A DNA stretch of 64,000 nucleotides from Erinaceus europaeus (GCF_950295315.1 NC_080179.1:68721680-68785679), one strand, 5' to 3'; numbered from the stretch's first letter, positions 21,425-31,955 are shown. Translations and numbers: made by a program. Notes: generated by a model not told the origin, from the sequence alone.

Positions 21425-21972
21425 TATTAGTGACTTAGCATTAATCTATAAAATTATAAGATAGCGGGTACTATTCCACACTGTTCCTACCACCAAAGCT
21501 CTGAATCCCTATTCCCTCCACTGGAGGCTACGGTAGTTCTTCCAAAGTTGCAGATATAAGTTGATCATCAGTTCTACAAACATCTGTCTCTATTTATATA
21601 TATTAGCTCCTCGCCGCCTTTTTACGATCCTGTCCCCTCCTCCTTTCCAAGCCACACCCACACTCGTTACCACCTCCAGATGCCTCTCCTTTCCTCTCTT
21701 CAGGTCCTAATGGAGTTAGAGTTCAGAGCCCTCTGCTCATCTTCCCCTAACTTTTCTCCCCCTCTGACAGTATGAACCAAAATTCTCTATGGGGTGCAGA
21801 AGGTGGGAGCTCTGGCCTCTGTAATTGCTTCTCTGCTGGACATGATCCATCATTTTTAACAAATAAATCCCTTTGGTGAATAGTGCTATAATGTGGGTTG
21901 CTGTGTGTATATGAAGAGGTGGGGATATGCGAAATGTATTTTCTGACCAGTTTTGTAGTGAAGCGAAAATTA
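21425..21972 (-). mobile_element. R element
   Basis: It begins with 'ttattagtgacttagcattaatc', the reverse of the A-tailed 3' end. It continues through 'ccacactgttcctaccaccaaagc' and 'ttctctatggggtgcagaaggtggg', collinear with the copies at 23.9 and 29.9 kb. It stops near 21850. The last 120 bases before the ERV are AT-rich and unassigned. Confidence 0.65.
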
Positions 21973-21973
21973 C

Positions 21974-22329
21974 TGTTTGCGACAGACCGCTCAGGCGAAG
22001 GAGCAGCAGGAAGGATCAGGGAACTCTGAAGGTGACCACCTGGTGGGTCAGGAGAACAGAATACAACACACTCTGTTGGAGGGTGAATCTGAACTCAAGT
22101 TTTATTCAGCCAGTGAGAGTTTATATATCCTTCAGTCTTACATAAACAATATCTGGAGCAAAGCTCATTTCTTGATTAGATGGCCTTGCAGTTTTACACA
22201 GTAATGTCGTACTTTATGGGGTGATGCATTTCTGAGTAACAGGCTTAGCAGATAGTATTTTACGTAGAGTTTTAACATATTTATAAGAGGAGGTACAAAC
22301 CTCCCCAATCTAGGCTCCCTACCAATACA
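21974..22329 (-). mobile_element. Class II-type ERV LTR, inverted
   Basis: On the minus strand this 356-bp block starts TGTATTGGTAGGG and ends 'gtcgcaaaca', so it has TG...CA ends. It holds a TATA box ('gatatataaactc'), an AATAAA 15 bases later ('ctgaataaaac') and a U5 of about 100 bases. The promoter and poly(A) signal are therefore both present. The U5 part (21974-22072) is repeated in the opposite orientation at 22593-22695. No 6-bp target duplication brackets the LTR alone. Confidence 0.75.
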
Positions 22330-22335
22330 GGATTC

Positions 22336-22592
22336 ATGGCAGCTGTCAAGGAGGCTCACAAGGCAGGATTTATCTTTCCTTTGGTCTCCCTAGATGAGGA
22401 CACACCACAATGGGAGCCACTTCCTTTTAAGCTGCTTAAAGAATTGACTCAGGCAGTCCAGACCATAGGCCCTTCTTCTCCTTACACTTTACAAATTGTA
22501 GAAACTGTGGCTAGTATGTGGTTGACACCTTATGATTGGTTTCAAACTGCTAAGTCTGTTTTAAAACCTGGTCAGTACATAATTTGGAAAAC
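22336..22592 (+). pseudogene. Betaretrovirus-like gag (capsid) fragment of an endogenous retrovirus
   Basis: An open frame from 22336 encodes about 85 residues with capsid-like features of class II (MMTV/IAP/HERV-K type) Gag. These include a [12 protein letters not shown] motif (residues 27-38), a PYTLQIVE segment near 48-55, a 'LTPYDW' motif around 63-68 and a '[10 protein letters not shown]' segment around 76-85. It lacks the rest of gag and the protease, polymerase and envelope. Beyond 22592 the frame runs into U5 sequence and ends at a stop at about 22680. It is a defective relic with no neighbouring viral gene. Confidence 0.7.
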
Positions 22593-22695
22593 AGAGTGTG
22601 TTGTATTCTGTTTTCCTCCTGACCCACCAGGTGGGTCACCTTCAGAGTTCCCTGATCCTTCCTGCTGCTCCTCAGCCTGAGCGGTCCGTCGCAAC
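22593..22695 (+). mobile_element. ERV U5 segment, forward orientation
   Basis: About 100 bases match the U5 of the inverted LTR at 21974-22072 in reverse complement. I count roughly six differences, including a 3-bp and a 1-bp indel. It begins at the predicted R/U5 boundary, directly joined to the gag fragment, and ends 'gtccgtcgcaac'. Confidence 0.75.
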
Positions 22696-22919
22696 TGTTA
22701 ATATAAAGTCTATTAGTTATTTTATTTAAAAAAGTACCTAGCTTCAATCAATGTGTGAATATATATATATACTTGCCTTTGTCCCCAAACCTTCTTTCTA
22801 GAAGCTTATATTTAAAAGTGAAATGTGTAATTTCCACCACAATATTTGCTTACCCATTTCTTAAAAGCTACTTCTCAGAAGTGTGAGCTTCACACTGAAA
22901 TCAATTGAATTCTGAAGCT

Positions 22920-22923
<4 letters not shown>

Positions 22924-22964
<41 letters not shown>
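22924..22964. repeat. (GT)n microsatellite
   Basis: About 41 bases of uninterrupted GT dinucleotides. Confidence 0.97.
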
Positions 22965-22972
<8 letters not shown>

Positions 22973-23565
22973 CGCTAGATTTGAACTGAGCACACATAGT
23001 AAGAATGTGAAATGACAGGTGTCACCATCTGGGGAGACAGGCTGTGCTTCACCCCCTTTGCCCCCTCTCACCCTTGCCCCCACTATGAAGGCAACTGTTC
23101 CATCGTGTAAATATATATGACAAGCAGAGAGGCAACCCCTTCTAGCAACGCTGCGTTTCTGTAGCTGGGGGTGGGGGTGGGAGAACCTCAGCCAAGGGAG
23201 GGAGCCAGAGCTCATCGGAGGGGAACAAGGGCCCCGGCTGTAATGGGTTTGGAATGCAGGCACTGGATCTGTCAGAGGAGCCTCTCTGTTCTCCATGTTG
23301 ACAGCCTGCCCTTGCTCCTTGACACATGTGCTGTAGAAACATCACCTGGAACTGATGTGTTCTGGCAGAAACAAGCCGGGAGCTTTCAGGCTCTTTCTCC
23401 CTGCCTTGTCCTCCCCTCCCAGATGGTACTGAGATATTGCAGGGGAAGTGGGTTTATAGCTAGCAGAAAGGGCCTCACAGTCCCACTATTGAAGCTTGTG
23501 GCCATCCAGTAAATCCATCTGGAAGCCATTCTTTCCAATCCTGGAAGGTGACTCTGTAATCTCTG
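22965..23565. other. Unique, repeat-free sequence
   Basis: About 600 bases of moderate GC content without repeat signatures. Open frames at 22901-23345 on the minus strand and 23171-23512 on the plus strand have no domain features. It is a candidate conserved non-coding stretch. No gene is recognised. Confidence 0.45.
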
Positions 23566-23567
23566 TA

Positions 23568-23925
23568 TCTTTTTTTTCTTTTCTTTTTGCCTCCAGGGTT
23601 ATTGCTGGGGATTGGTAGCTAAACTACACATCCACTGCTCCTGGAGGCTATTTTTTCCCATTTTGTTGCCCTTGTTGTTGTACTTGTTATAGTTATTGTT
23701 GTCATAGCTATTGTTGTTGTTGGATAGGACAGAGAGAAATGGAGAGAGGAGGGGAAGACTGAGAGGAGGAGAAAAAGATAGACACCTGCAGACCTGCTTC
23801 ACCACTTGCGAAGCGATCTCCTGCAGGCGGGGAGCCGGGGTCTCGAACCCGGATCCTTACACTGGCCCTTGAGCTTTGCTCTATGTGCGCTCAACCCGCT
23901 GTGCTACCACCCAACTCCCTGTCTT
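23568..23925 (-). mobile_element. SINE-A, long subtype
   Basis: The full reverse signature runs from 'ttgcctccagggttattgctgg' to 'gctgtgctaccacccaactccc', with the B-box complement 'gtctcgaacccggatcc' at about 23850. Confidence 0.88.
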
Positions 23926-23939
23926 TTTCTTTTTATATA

Positions 23940-24660
23940 GTCCTATTTCTTTTATTAGTGATTTAATATTGATTTGCAAAATTACATGTCAACAGGGGTA
24001 TAATTCCACACTGTCCCCACCACCAGAGTTCCAAATCCCCAATCCCTCCATTGCAAACCACCACAGTTCTCCCAAGGTTGCATGGGTTAACTACCATCTC
24101 TACAACTGTCTATATTTATACATATTTGCCCCCTTTTACTTCCTAGTCCAGTCCTCTCTTCCCCTTGGAGCCACTCATGACACCATTACTACTTCCAAAT
24201 GTCCCTCTCTTTCCCCTCCTTTCTGTGGGTCCTGAGGGAGTTGGAGTTCAGAGACCTCTTATCCTCTTCCTCCTATCACTTCTCTGCCACTGGGAGTATG
24301 GATCAGAATTACTGTTTGGGGTGCAGAAGTAGAAGTTCTGGCCCCTGTAATTGCTTCTCTGCTGGACTTGAGCACTGGTAGGTTGATCCATACTCCCAGC
24401 CTGTTTCTATCTTTCCCTAGTTGGATAGAGCTCTGGAGAGGCGAGATTCCAGGACACATTGTTGAGGTCATCTACCCAGAGAAGTCAGGACGGAATCATG
24501 ATAGTGTCTGCAACTTGGTATGTGGAAGGTGGCAGGACATAAAGTGAGACAAAAATTGTTAATGGACAGGAGCCAAAAAGTAGAGACAGAGCAGATGAGA
24601 TTAGAGATCTTACGGTGGAAGAAAGCTAGGAAGTCCATTTTAGCAGGTTTCTAGTGGCTC
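23940..24660 (-). mobile_element. R element, long copy
   Basis: It runs from the reversed 3' end 'ttattagtgatttaatattgatttgc' through 'gtggatcagaattactgtttgggg'-type text to 'gtgtctgcaacttggtatgtggaaggtggc' and 'gaagaaagctaggaagtcc'. The far end is the same as in the copy at 30.2 kb. Confidence 0.7.
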
Positions 24661-24724
24661 ATGACTATGGTGGTTTTTGCTTGAGTCTGACAGCTAGGAT
24701 CAAGTTAAATAAAAATATTGTCTG

Positions 24725-24885
24725 AACAGGGGCCAGACAGTGGCACACTGGCCTAAGTGCACATAGTACAAAACGCAAGGACCTGCTCAAAGATCCCGGT
24801 TCAAGCCCCAGCTCCCCACCTGCAGGGGATGGGGGGGGTGTTGCCTCACAAGTGGTAAAGGGTATCCCACACAGCTGTGGCAATA
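24725..24885 (+). mobile_element. SINE-A, 3' truncated
   Basis: The head is 'ggggccagacagtggcacactgg', then 'gatcccggttcaagccccagctcccc' and 'cctcacaagtggtaaag'. The CT body is missing. Confidence 0.75.
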
Positions 24886-25810
24886 TGCACCAAGCTCTCC
24901 TCAACCCTGCCTAGGTGTTGACCAGTTCCAGGTCATTGCAGTTCACCTCCTACCAAAAGGCTGTCTGTATTGTTCAGCACCAGTGAACAATTTTTTAGCT
25001 GAGTTGTTGAGGAACAGTAGAAAAACAAAGAAATGAAAGAGAAAGAACCTGAATACATTTAAGTCAATATCCCTTACTGTCATATGAAATATGAACTGAA
25101 GCGGGTAGGGACTGAGGCCAGGGGAACGGCTGAAAGGCTGCTATACCAGGTCAGGTGAGAGACAAATGTTTTATTTAAAGGGATGCTAGTGGAGTGAAAA
25201 AGAGCACAATTGGAGAGTCGGAAGCACTTTGTCTTAGACTGCCTATAGCAGGGAGAGAAAAGACAGCAACCTGTGTCTCCTAGGTTTCTAGTATAAGCAA
25301 CCAGTTGAAATATGGTACCTTTTATGAGGACAAGCAGGAAATGGACTTTGGTGTGCAGTGTGTTAATAAGAGTCCAGCATTATTTTCCAAGCATGACTGA
25401 CTTGAGATAGATGTGGAACATTTAATAGACAGCATGTTAAGTAGGCATGTTAGGCGTTAGACATAGGAGTGAACTCAAAGGAGAACATCAAGTCAGCAAT
25501 ATAAAGCTGAGATCCATGAACTCCAAGAAAATATTGTAACAGAATATCCAGGACTGACCCTTGGCAACCCTAACAGTTTTGTTTTTTTTTTTTTGCCAGG
25601 AAGAATAAACAAACAAACTTAGTAAAATAGCTTGAAAAGGAGAGGCCAGTAGGATAAGAGAAAAACAAGTGTTTCCCCAGAGCTGAGTGAGGCAGACTTC
25701 CAGAAGGCAGAGGTAATTGGTTTTCTCAATTATTGTTGAACAGACATGAAAATTCAAAGATTCATTGGTTTGGGCATTGAAGAAGCCATTGGTGATGTTG
25801 TTTTTTTAAT
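24886..25810. other. Probable ancient interspersed repeat relic
   Basis: Phrases such as 'agacagcatgttaagtaggcatgttaggc' and 'ggagaggccagtaggataagag' recall a purine-rich ancient mammalian repeat whose name I cannot give with confidence. The same relic seems to resume at 26490-26800. No gene is seen. A poly(T) run lies at 25582-25594. Confidence 0.3.
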
Positions 25811-25814
25811 TTTA

Positions 25815-26155
25815 ATTTTTTAAAAATATTTATTTATTCCCTTTTGTTGCCCTTGTTGTTTTATTGCTGTAGTTATTAATGCCTTCGTTGTTGGATAGGA
25901 CAGAGAGAAATGGAGAGAGGAGGGGAAGACAGAGAGAAAGACACCTGTAGACCTGCTGCACCACCTGTGAAGTGACTCGCCAGCAGGTGGGGAGCCATTT
26001 TTAACATGTTATTTATTTATTTATTTACCAGAGCACTGCTCATCTCTGGCTTATAGTGGTACTGGGGATTGAACCTGGGACTTTGGTGCCTCAGGCATGA
26101 GCATTTCTTTACAACCATTATGCTGCCTACCTCCGTCCTGATCTTGATGTTTTTT
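25815..26155 (-). mobile_element. Truncated SINE-A and reverse SINE-C
   Basis: SINE-A at about 25815-25998 lacks its head. SINE-C at about 26000-26140 has 'accagagcactgctcatctctggcttatagtggtactggggattgaacctggg' and 'accattatgctgcctacctcc'. Confidence 0.8.
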
Positions 26156-26194
26156 AAATGTAGTAGAATGCAGCTAAAGAAATTTTTGTGTCTC

Positions 26195-26485
26195 ATTTTC
26201 TTTTTTTATATTTATTTTCCCTTTTGTTGCCTTTGTTGTTTTTCATTGTTGTTGTAGTTACTGTTGTTGTTATGGATGCCGTCGTTGTATAGGACAGAGA
26301 GAAATGGGGAGAGGAAGGGAAGATAGAGAGGGAGAGAAAGACAGACACCCGCAGACCTGCTTCACCGCCTGTGAAGCGACTCCCCTGCAGGTGGGGAGCC
26401 AGGGGCTTGAACCGGGATCCTGACACCGGCCCTTAAGCTTTGCGCCACATGTACTTAACCCACTGCGCTACCACCCAACTCCCTG
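26195..26485 (-). mobile_element. SINE-A
   Basis: Reverse signature from 'atatttattttcccttttgttgcc' to 'cactgcgctaccacccaactccc'. The sequence 'tgtgtctcattttc' on each side (about 26188 and 26484) is a probable target-site duplication. Confidence 0.9.
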
Positions 26486-26489
26486 TGTC

Positions 26490-27300
26490 TCATTTTCATG
26501 ATAACTAAAGAGCTATGAAAGAATCGGAGGTGGTTTTAAAAAAACGGACTTGAGAGATTTGCTCTCTCTGATAGGAGAGGTGGGACTAGAGCTGAAGGAG
26601 CATTTAGGGTCAGAGAAGTGAGTCAGTGTAGGACAGGTGACAGTGGAATATGTCTGGATGCTACTCTTCAGGAGAAGAGACTGTTAGGGAAGAGTGAAGG
26701 AGGATAAGCAGATAAGGAGAGGCAGCCTTGAGGGTGTGGGCATTGGTAACTAGAAGACTGCTCTTGATATGGGTAGCCTCAGTCATGACGGGAAGGGAAA
26801 GCTGTGTGTGATGGATTGATAAGTACAAATGTATTGTAGTAAATCAGACATTTAAAACAATCTTCCTTTTTTTTTTTTCTCCACTTCTATTATCTGCATT
26901 TCCACCCCCACCCACCCCCCTTTACTGTTTTTCTACTGCAAAGCCAAGTCACAGATCTGCAAGGACATAGGAAATGCTGTTTTGGCTAAAGCACAGAGCA
27001 AAGAGTATGAAGATGACATGTGAAGAGAGAGCTCCTGAGGGGCAGACAGGGACGTGCAAACAGACCTAAGAGGAGAGGAGGCTTGAAAGGAAAACAGTCA
27101 CTTGCATTCTCTCGAGATCCAAGTTAAGAGCATGTGTCTTGGGAGGTTGCTCATAAATCTGTAGGCCTTGGAATCAGGATGGCTGGCATTTGCTTTCCTA
27201 GGGAGTAGCCTGAGGTAACTAGAATCCTCTAAAAACAAATAAACAAACAAAACCTGCTGGGCATAACAGCAAGAGGCACATGAAGGGGGAGAAATCAGCC
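26490..27300. other. Unique or old repeat sequence
   Basis: Purine-rich text at 26500-26800 may belong to the relic noted at 24.9-25.8 kb. A poly(T) and CCCACC run lies at 26868-26925. No gene is recognised. Confidence 0.35.
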
Positions 27301-27302
27301 AG

Positions 27303-27660
27303 TCAGAGATACCCAAAAGCTGCCTCAAGGGGTCTCTGCACCAGCCCAAACTTACATCCCCAGCTGTGAAAGCAGCTGTTTCTGCCCCCAGAGGAAGGAG
27401 TCACTGAGAGGAACCGAGCAGAGGCTGAGGCTGAGGTTGGGACAAAGAACCTGGTGTAGCGACACACCAGGGCATCATCTGTGGTGCCACAGGACACCTT
27501 GGAGTCCACCGAAAGGAAGCAGTCCCTAGATGAAATCAGGGCGTAACGGGCAGTGAGTGGACCACAAGGCTCTCTATCACAGCTATAAATGACAGTGTAA
27601 CAGTAAATGTAAGGTGTCCACCATGTCCAGATGCTACTTAGGCAGAAGGGAAAGAAAATG
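27303..27660 (-). other. Unassigned open frame with exon-like borders
   Basis: On the minus strand a frame stays open through this unique stretch and contributes about 115 residues. A pyrimidine-rich tract ending 'tctgcctaag' (about 27634-27660) resembles a splice acceptor. 'gggatgtaagttt' (about 27345-27357) contains a consensus donor GTAAGT. The predicted peptide (for example 'CGTTDDALVCRYTRFF') matches no family I know. It may be a non-coding transcript exon or chance. Confidence 0.2.
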
Positions 27661-27671
27661 GGAACTATCTC

Positions 27672-27957
27672 AGGAGTTGGGCGGTAGCGCAGCATGTTAA
27701 ATGCACGTGCCACGAAGTGCAAGGACTGGCGGAAGGATCCAGGTTCAAGCCCCAGGCTCTCCCACCTTCAGGGGAGTCGTTTCACAGGTGGTGAAGCAGG
27801 TCTGCAGGTGTCTATCTTTCTCTCCTCCTCTCTGTCTTCCCCTCCTCTCTCCATTTCTCTCTGTCCTATCCAACAACAACGGCATCAATAACAACAACAA
27901 TAACTACAACAATAAAACAACAAGGGCAACAAAAGAGAATAAATACATATAAAAAAT
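27672..27957 (+). mobile_element. SINE-A
   Basis: The head is 'ggagttgggcggtagcgcagc', with a complete CT body and an AAC/AAT linker, ending 'aaaagagaataaatacat'. Confidence 0.9.
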
Positions 27958-28302
27958 GAATGCAAAGCTCAGACTAAAGTCTTGCAAAGGATTCATGAAA
28001 GCAAGGGCCCCAGAAGCTTTAGTTTTATTATTGATCGCTTAACTTCACAGCAAGTCCAACCCCATCTGTACATTGAAGGATTTCATTTGCTCATGGCAAG
28101 GATTCCTCCCACCCCACACCACAAAGCGTCCCCCCCCAAACTCCCAATAGTGACCTAGGAGATGCCACACTGAATGGAGCGTTGGATGCTCAGGTGCAAA
28201 GTCCTGAGCTCAATCTCTGGCACTGTGCATGCCAGGGTGATGTTCTGGTTCTCTTTCTCTCAGGAACTATAGGTTCTCTCAGGAACTATAGGAACTATAG
28301 GT

Positions 28303-28373
28303 GAACTATCAGGAAAGTCATGACATATTTTTCTATGCAAAGTTGTGTCATGACTTTTCCAATAACTCTGGAA
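28303..28373. mobile_element. Mariner-like MITE (diverged copy)
   Basis: This imperfect palindrome of about 70 bases has 'aactatcaggaaagtcatgaca' facing 'tgtcatgacttttccaataact'. Its centre, in reverse complement, shares 'ctttgcatagaaaaa' with the better copy at 41535-41612. It codes for nothing. Small palindromic elements with AAAAGTCATGA ends fit non-autonomous Tc1/mariner elements. Confidence 0.6.
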
Positions 28374-28440
28374 TTAACCTATCTTTAGTACAATAGCCTG
28401 TTCCAGAACAGGCTTGCTCAGCCCCAAGGTGAGATGCACC

Positions 28441-28848
28441 ATTGTAGATGACTGTGACTTTTCCAGCAGTATAGTCACGCAAGATCTGTCTTCTTCACCA
28501 CTTAGCTTCTAACCTCTTTCAATGCCGTTTTGACTTCTTGGATCAATCCCCATTGTACCCTATGTGATCGTTTACAGAGGGGGGAAAAAAAAGGGTCTCA
28601 CAAAATGCATCTCCATTTTCCTATATGAAGTAGATTCTGATACTTTCCAGCTGTATGGATTCGTCCATGTTATAAAAGTTACTGTGATTAGGTCCTACTA
28701 AGCTATTGGTTTTCATTGTTGTCGTAGTATACTATACTGCTCGTATTCTAAGAAAATAGCACACGCTATTTGATGAGTGATGAATCCATGTTGCAGGTGA
28801 GCTATGGAAAAAGAAAGTTAGGCTGGAAAAGTCACAGTCATCTACAAT
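28441..28848. repeat. 26-bp perfect inverted repeat enclosing about 356 bp
   Basis: The left arm (28441-28466) and right arm (28823-28848) are exact reverse complements over 26 bases, reading CTGGAAAAGTCACAGTCATC... on the right. The phrase 'aggtcctacta' also appears twice in the same direction (near 28691 and 28869). The arms share 'GGAAAAGTCA' with the neighbouring mariner-like MITE. This could be a foldback transposon relic. Confidence 0.75.
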
Positions 28849-28859
28849 CGTCAGTCATC

Positions 28860-29205
28860 TACTATGACTAGGTCCTACTATGCTGCTTGCTGCTAAGCTA
28901 GCTGAACACTGCCTTGGCTGGTGCTACATCCCTGAGGCCTTACATACATGATGCTTTTCCCTGGATGACCTTCACCTCTGCTCTGAAAATGAAGATGCTT
29001 TCATCCCTCCTATTTCAAATAACTCTACTCTGCATTTGTAGCCATCCATCAGATCCTCTGGGCTCTCAGACCTTCCACATCAGTGTTGCTATGGCAGATA
29101 TTTGATCTGCTTTTGATTACAGTTAATTAGCTGAAATTTAGCCAGCCTTACAAGATTGTGAAGTCTTTGAGGGAAAGACAATATCTGCTCCCTAGTATAG
29201 TAACT
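28860..29205. other. Unique or LINE-2-like sequence
   Basis: 'ccctggatgaccttcacctctgctctg' and 'gtgaagtctttgagggaaagacaatatctg' resemble LINE-2 3' sequence. Support is weak and no gene is seen. Confidence 0.35.
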
Positions 29206-29208
29206 CCT

Positions 29209-29210
29209 TC

Positions 29211-29248
<38 letters not shown>

Positions 29249-29249
29249 G
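29209..29249. repeat. (CTTT)n microsatellite
   Basis: About ten CTTT units. They probably derive from the tail of the reverse SINE remnant at 29250-29330 ('gacaccagagttatcacaggggctcagtgc'). Confidence 0.95.
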
Positions 29250-29329
29250 ACACCAGAGTTATCACAGGGGCTCAGTGCTTGCACACAAATCCACTTCTGC
29301 CAGTAGCCACTTTTTCCTTTTATTTTTAT

Positions 29330-29828
29330 TTCTTTTTTTAATATTTATTTTTCCTTTTGTTGCCCTTGTTTTTATTGTTGTTGTAGTTATTATTGTTGTT
29401 GTTACTGGTGTCGTCATTGTTAGATAGAACAGAGAGAAATGGAGAGAGGAGGGGAAGACAGAGAGGGGGAGAGAAAGACAGACACCTGCAGACCTGCTTC
29501 ACCGCCTGTGAAGCAACTCCCCTGCAGGTGGGGAGCCCGGGGCTGGAACTGGGATCCTTATGCCCATCCTTGCACTTCGCACCATGTGAGCTTAACCCGC
29601 TGCACTACAGCCTGACCCCCTTATTTTTATTTCTATTTTACTGGATAGGACAAAGAGAAATTGATAGAGGAGGGGGAGGTAGAGAAGAAAAGAGAAAAAT
29701 AGACACCTGCAAACCCGCTTTACCAGTCATGAAGTGTCCCCCCTGCAGGTGGGAAGCAGGGACTTGAACCCTGGTCCTTGAGCATAATAATATATGTACT
29801 TAACTGGGTGTGCCACTGTCTGGCCAGT
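29330..29828 (-). mobile_element. SINE-A followed by a SINE-B-like copy, both reverse
   Basis: SINE-A covers about 29335-29622. A second element at about 29623-29828 has 'ggataggacaaagagaaattgatag', 'cctgcaggtgggaagcagggacttgaaccc' and 'gtgccactgtctggcc'. Confidence 0.85.
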
Positions 29829-29839
29829 ATGGTCATTTC

Positions 29840-30480
29840 TTTCTTTTTAAATTTACTTTAATTTAATTTATTACGGATTTAATAGGGATTAACAAGATTG
29901 TAATATAACAGGGGTACAATTTCATACAGTTCCCACCACCAGAGTTTCATGCCCCATCCCTTTCATTGGAAGCATCCCTATTCTTTATCCCTGTAGGATT
30001 TTGGACCAAAATTCTTTATGCAGTGCAGAGGGAAGAAGGTCTGGCTTCTATGATGATTTCTCCACTGAACATGGACATCGGCAGGTTAATCCAACCTGTT
30101 TCTATCTTTCCCTAGTGGGATGGGGCTCTGGAGAGGTGAGATTCCAAGACACATCGGTGAGGCCGTCTGTCCAAGGAAGTTAGGATGCTATAATGGTAGC
30201 ATCTGCAACTTGGTGGCTGAAAGGTGGTAAGATATAAAGCAAGACAAATTGTTTAATAAACAGGAACCCAAAGGTAAGAATAGAGCAGATGAAACTAGGG
30301 GTCTTCTTGTGAGAAGAAGCTAGGAAGTCTGTTTTAGATATGTTAGCATGGCCATTTCTATGAACCCCACAGTACTGGGCATCCCTGTGAGACTGTAAAT
30401 TAGGAAAAACTAATAGTGACTCATAGGGTTGACATGAGGTTGGAGCAAGCATTTTAAAAATATGGGTGCAATTGACTTTT
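29840..30480 (-). mobile_element. R element, long copy
   Basis: It begins 'ttacggatttaatagggattaac' and runs collinear with the copy at 24 kb to 'gaagctaggaagtctg' and beyond. In element-sense orientation its far part keeps a short open frame (including FVLLYIL and VADAT) also found in the copy at 47.1 kb. Confidence 0.7.
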
Positions 30481-31330
30481 CTTATATGTTAGTTTACAGT
30501 GGAAGTAATTAACTTAAGGTCGCACACATAGTAACTGATACAGCCAGGTGAGCAGCCAAGCCCACCATGTTATACTGTTTTAGTTAAATGTTTAACTCAT
30601 AGAAAATACTCAGTAATTAGTGACTATTATTATCACAGAACAAAAAGGTGTTGGATCAAATCTGAATGAATAATTTGGCAGAAACTGCAGAGCCCATGGG
30701 CCTGGGGATGATATCATTTATCATTCTGCTGATAGTTTGCTATTTAATCTACTGTTTTATTTTTCTGTGTGAATAGCTGTGATGATATGATTAAAAACCA
30801 TCAGATCGGGGAAAATGAATGTACTGTCTTCAGTAGTCTTAGTGACTGCATCCGATTAGCTGCAAGACTGATTCAACTGTGCAAAAAATTAGATATTCAG
30901 ATAGGTGAAAATAATCCAATTTGACCAAAAAATGATTTGAAACTGCATAGATCAAATTGATTATCGTGCTTTATGCAATTCCGTTCAATTCAAGCCATTC
31001 AAGGCACGGTGTAATCACTGCAGGAGGCAGAAAGAAAAAATAAGCAGCATCTTTTGTTGCCAAGGAATTTATAATCAAGTGTAAGAACTTAGGGGGCAGG
31101 TCCAGGAGGAATATGATCTGTGCACAAGTAACCCTGATAGAAGGCAGAATAGGTTTCAATGAGAACTAAGGTTCTTAGGAGGAATGAATTATTTCTCCCA
31201 TAAGGGATTTTTTGGGGAGACAATGTGTTTTAAGACAGAGATAGACAAGTGCTATCTTGGCTTCCAAAATTAGAACGATTTGGAATTTTTCTCACTGTAT
31301 ATTAATGAAAATTTCCTAGATTCTACGTTA
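30481..31330. other. Repeat-free sequence, candidate conserved non-coding element
   Basis: About 850 AT-rich bases with no SINE or L1. The block 30700-30990 is dense in ATTA/TAAT and similar homeodomain-type cores ('gatgatatgattaaaaacc', 'ccgattagctgc'). I infer possible regulatory conservation. Alignment to other mammals between LYPD6 and MMADHC would test it. Confidence 0.4.
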
Positions 31331-31700
31331 ACAGAATGGCGAGAGAAAAGAATCTGGTGATTACAAAAAAAAAAAAAAAAAGAAAGAAAGAAAGAAAGAA
31401 AATATAATTGAAGAAGCCATTGTAAACTAGTCTTTGGGGGGGGGAGTCACCATTATTCAATTGGTACAAATGAGAAATGTGATATGTAGAGAGAGAGGGG
31501 CTAAATTTCAAGACAGCCTTGGGGACAAAACAAGAAAAACGAGGCACATTAAAATGGATGAATTAAACACCTGTATCCAAAAGATGCCGATTAAAAGGTA
31601 AATGTTACCCCAAAGGACACAGTTTAGTGCCTTTTCATAGACCCCTAAATTTAACACTGCTGGAGTCACATTTAATCAGAAACTTGGATAAAGATATAGA
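31331..31700. other. Unique sequence with A-rich run
   Basis: An A15-AAAG microsatellite lies at 31365-31402. Otherwise no gene or repeat is seen. Confidence 0.5.
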
Positions 31701-31704
31701 GGGA

Positions 31705-31955
31705 GTGCAAGGACCCACACAAGGGTCTGGGTTTGAGCCACTAGCTCCCCACCTGCGGGGGTGGGGGTGGGGGATGACTTCACAAGCAGTGAAGCAGGTC
31801 TGTAGGTATCTATCTTTCTCTCCCTCTCTCTATCTCCCTCTCCTCTCTCAATTTCTCTCTGTCCTATCCAAGAAAAATGGGGGGGGGGGGGAATGGCCTC
31901 CAGGAAAATTGTGCCAACGCCAAGCCCTAGCAATAACCCCGGAGGAAAAAAATTG
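31705..31955 (+). mobile_element. SINE-A, 5' truncated
   Basis: It starts at 'gagtgcaaggacccacacaagg', lacking the A-box head. The CT body, a G-run at 31880-31891 and the distal segment 'aatggcctccaggaaaattg' follow. Confidence 0.8.

Noticed and set aside
29393..29767. Recurring 'protein' with LLDRTERNGERRGRQRGGEKDR, seen at over twenty places
   Set aside because: This is the translated minus strand of SINE-A. Its recurrence follows the SINE copies and not a gene family.
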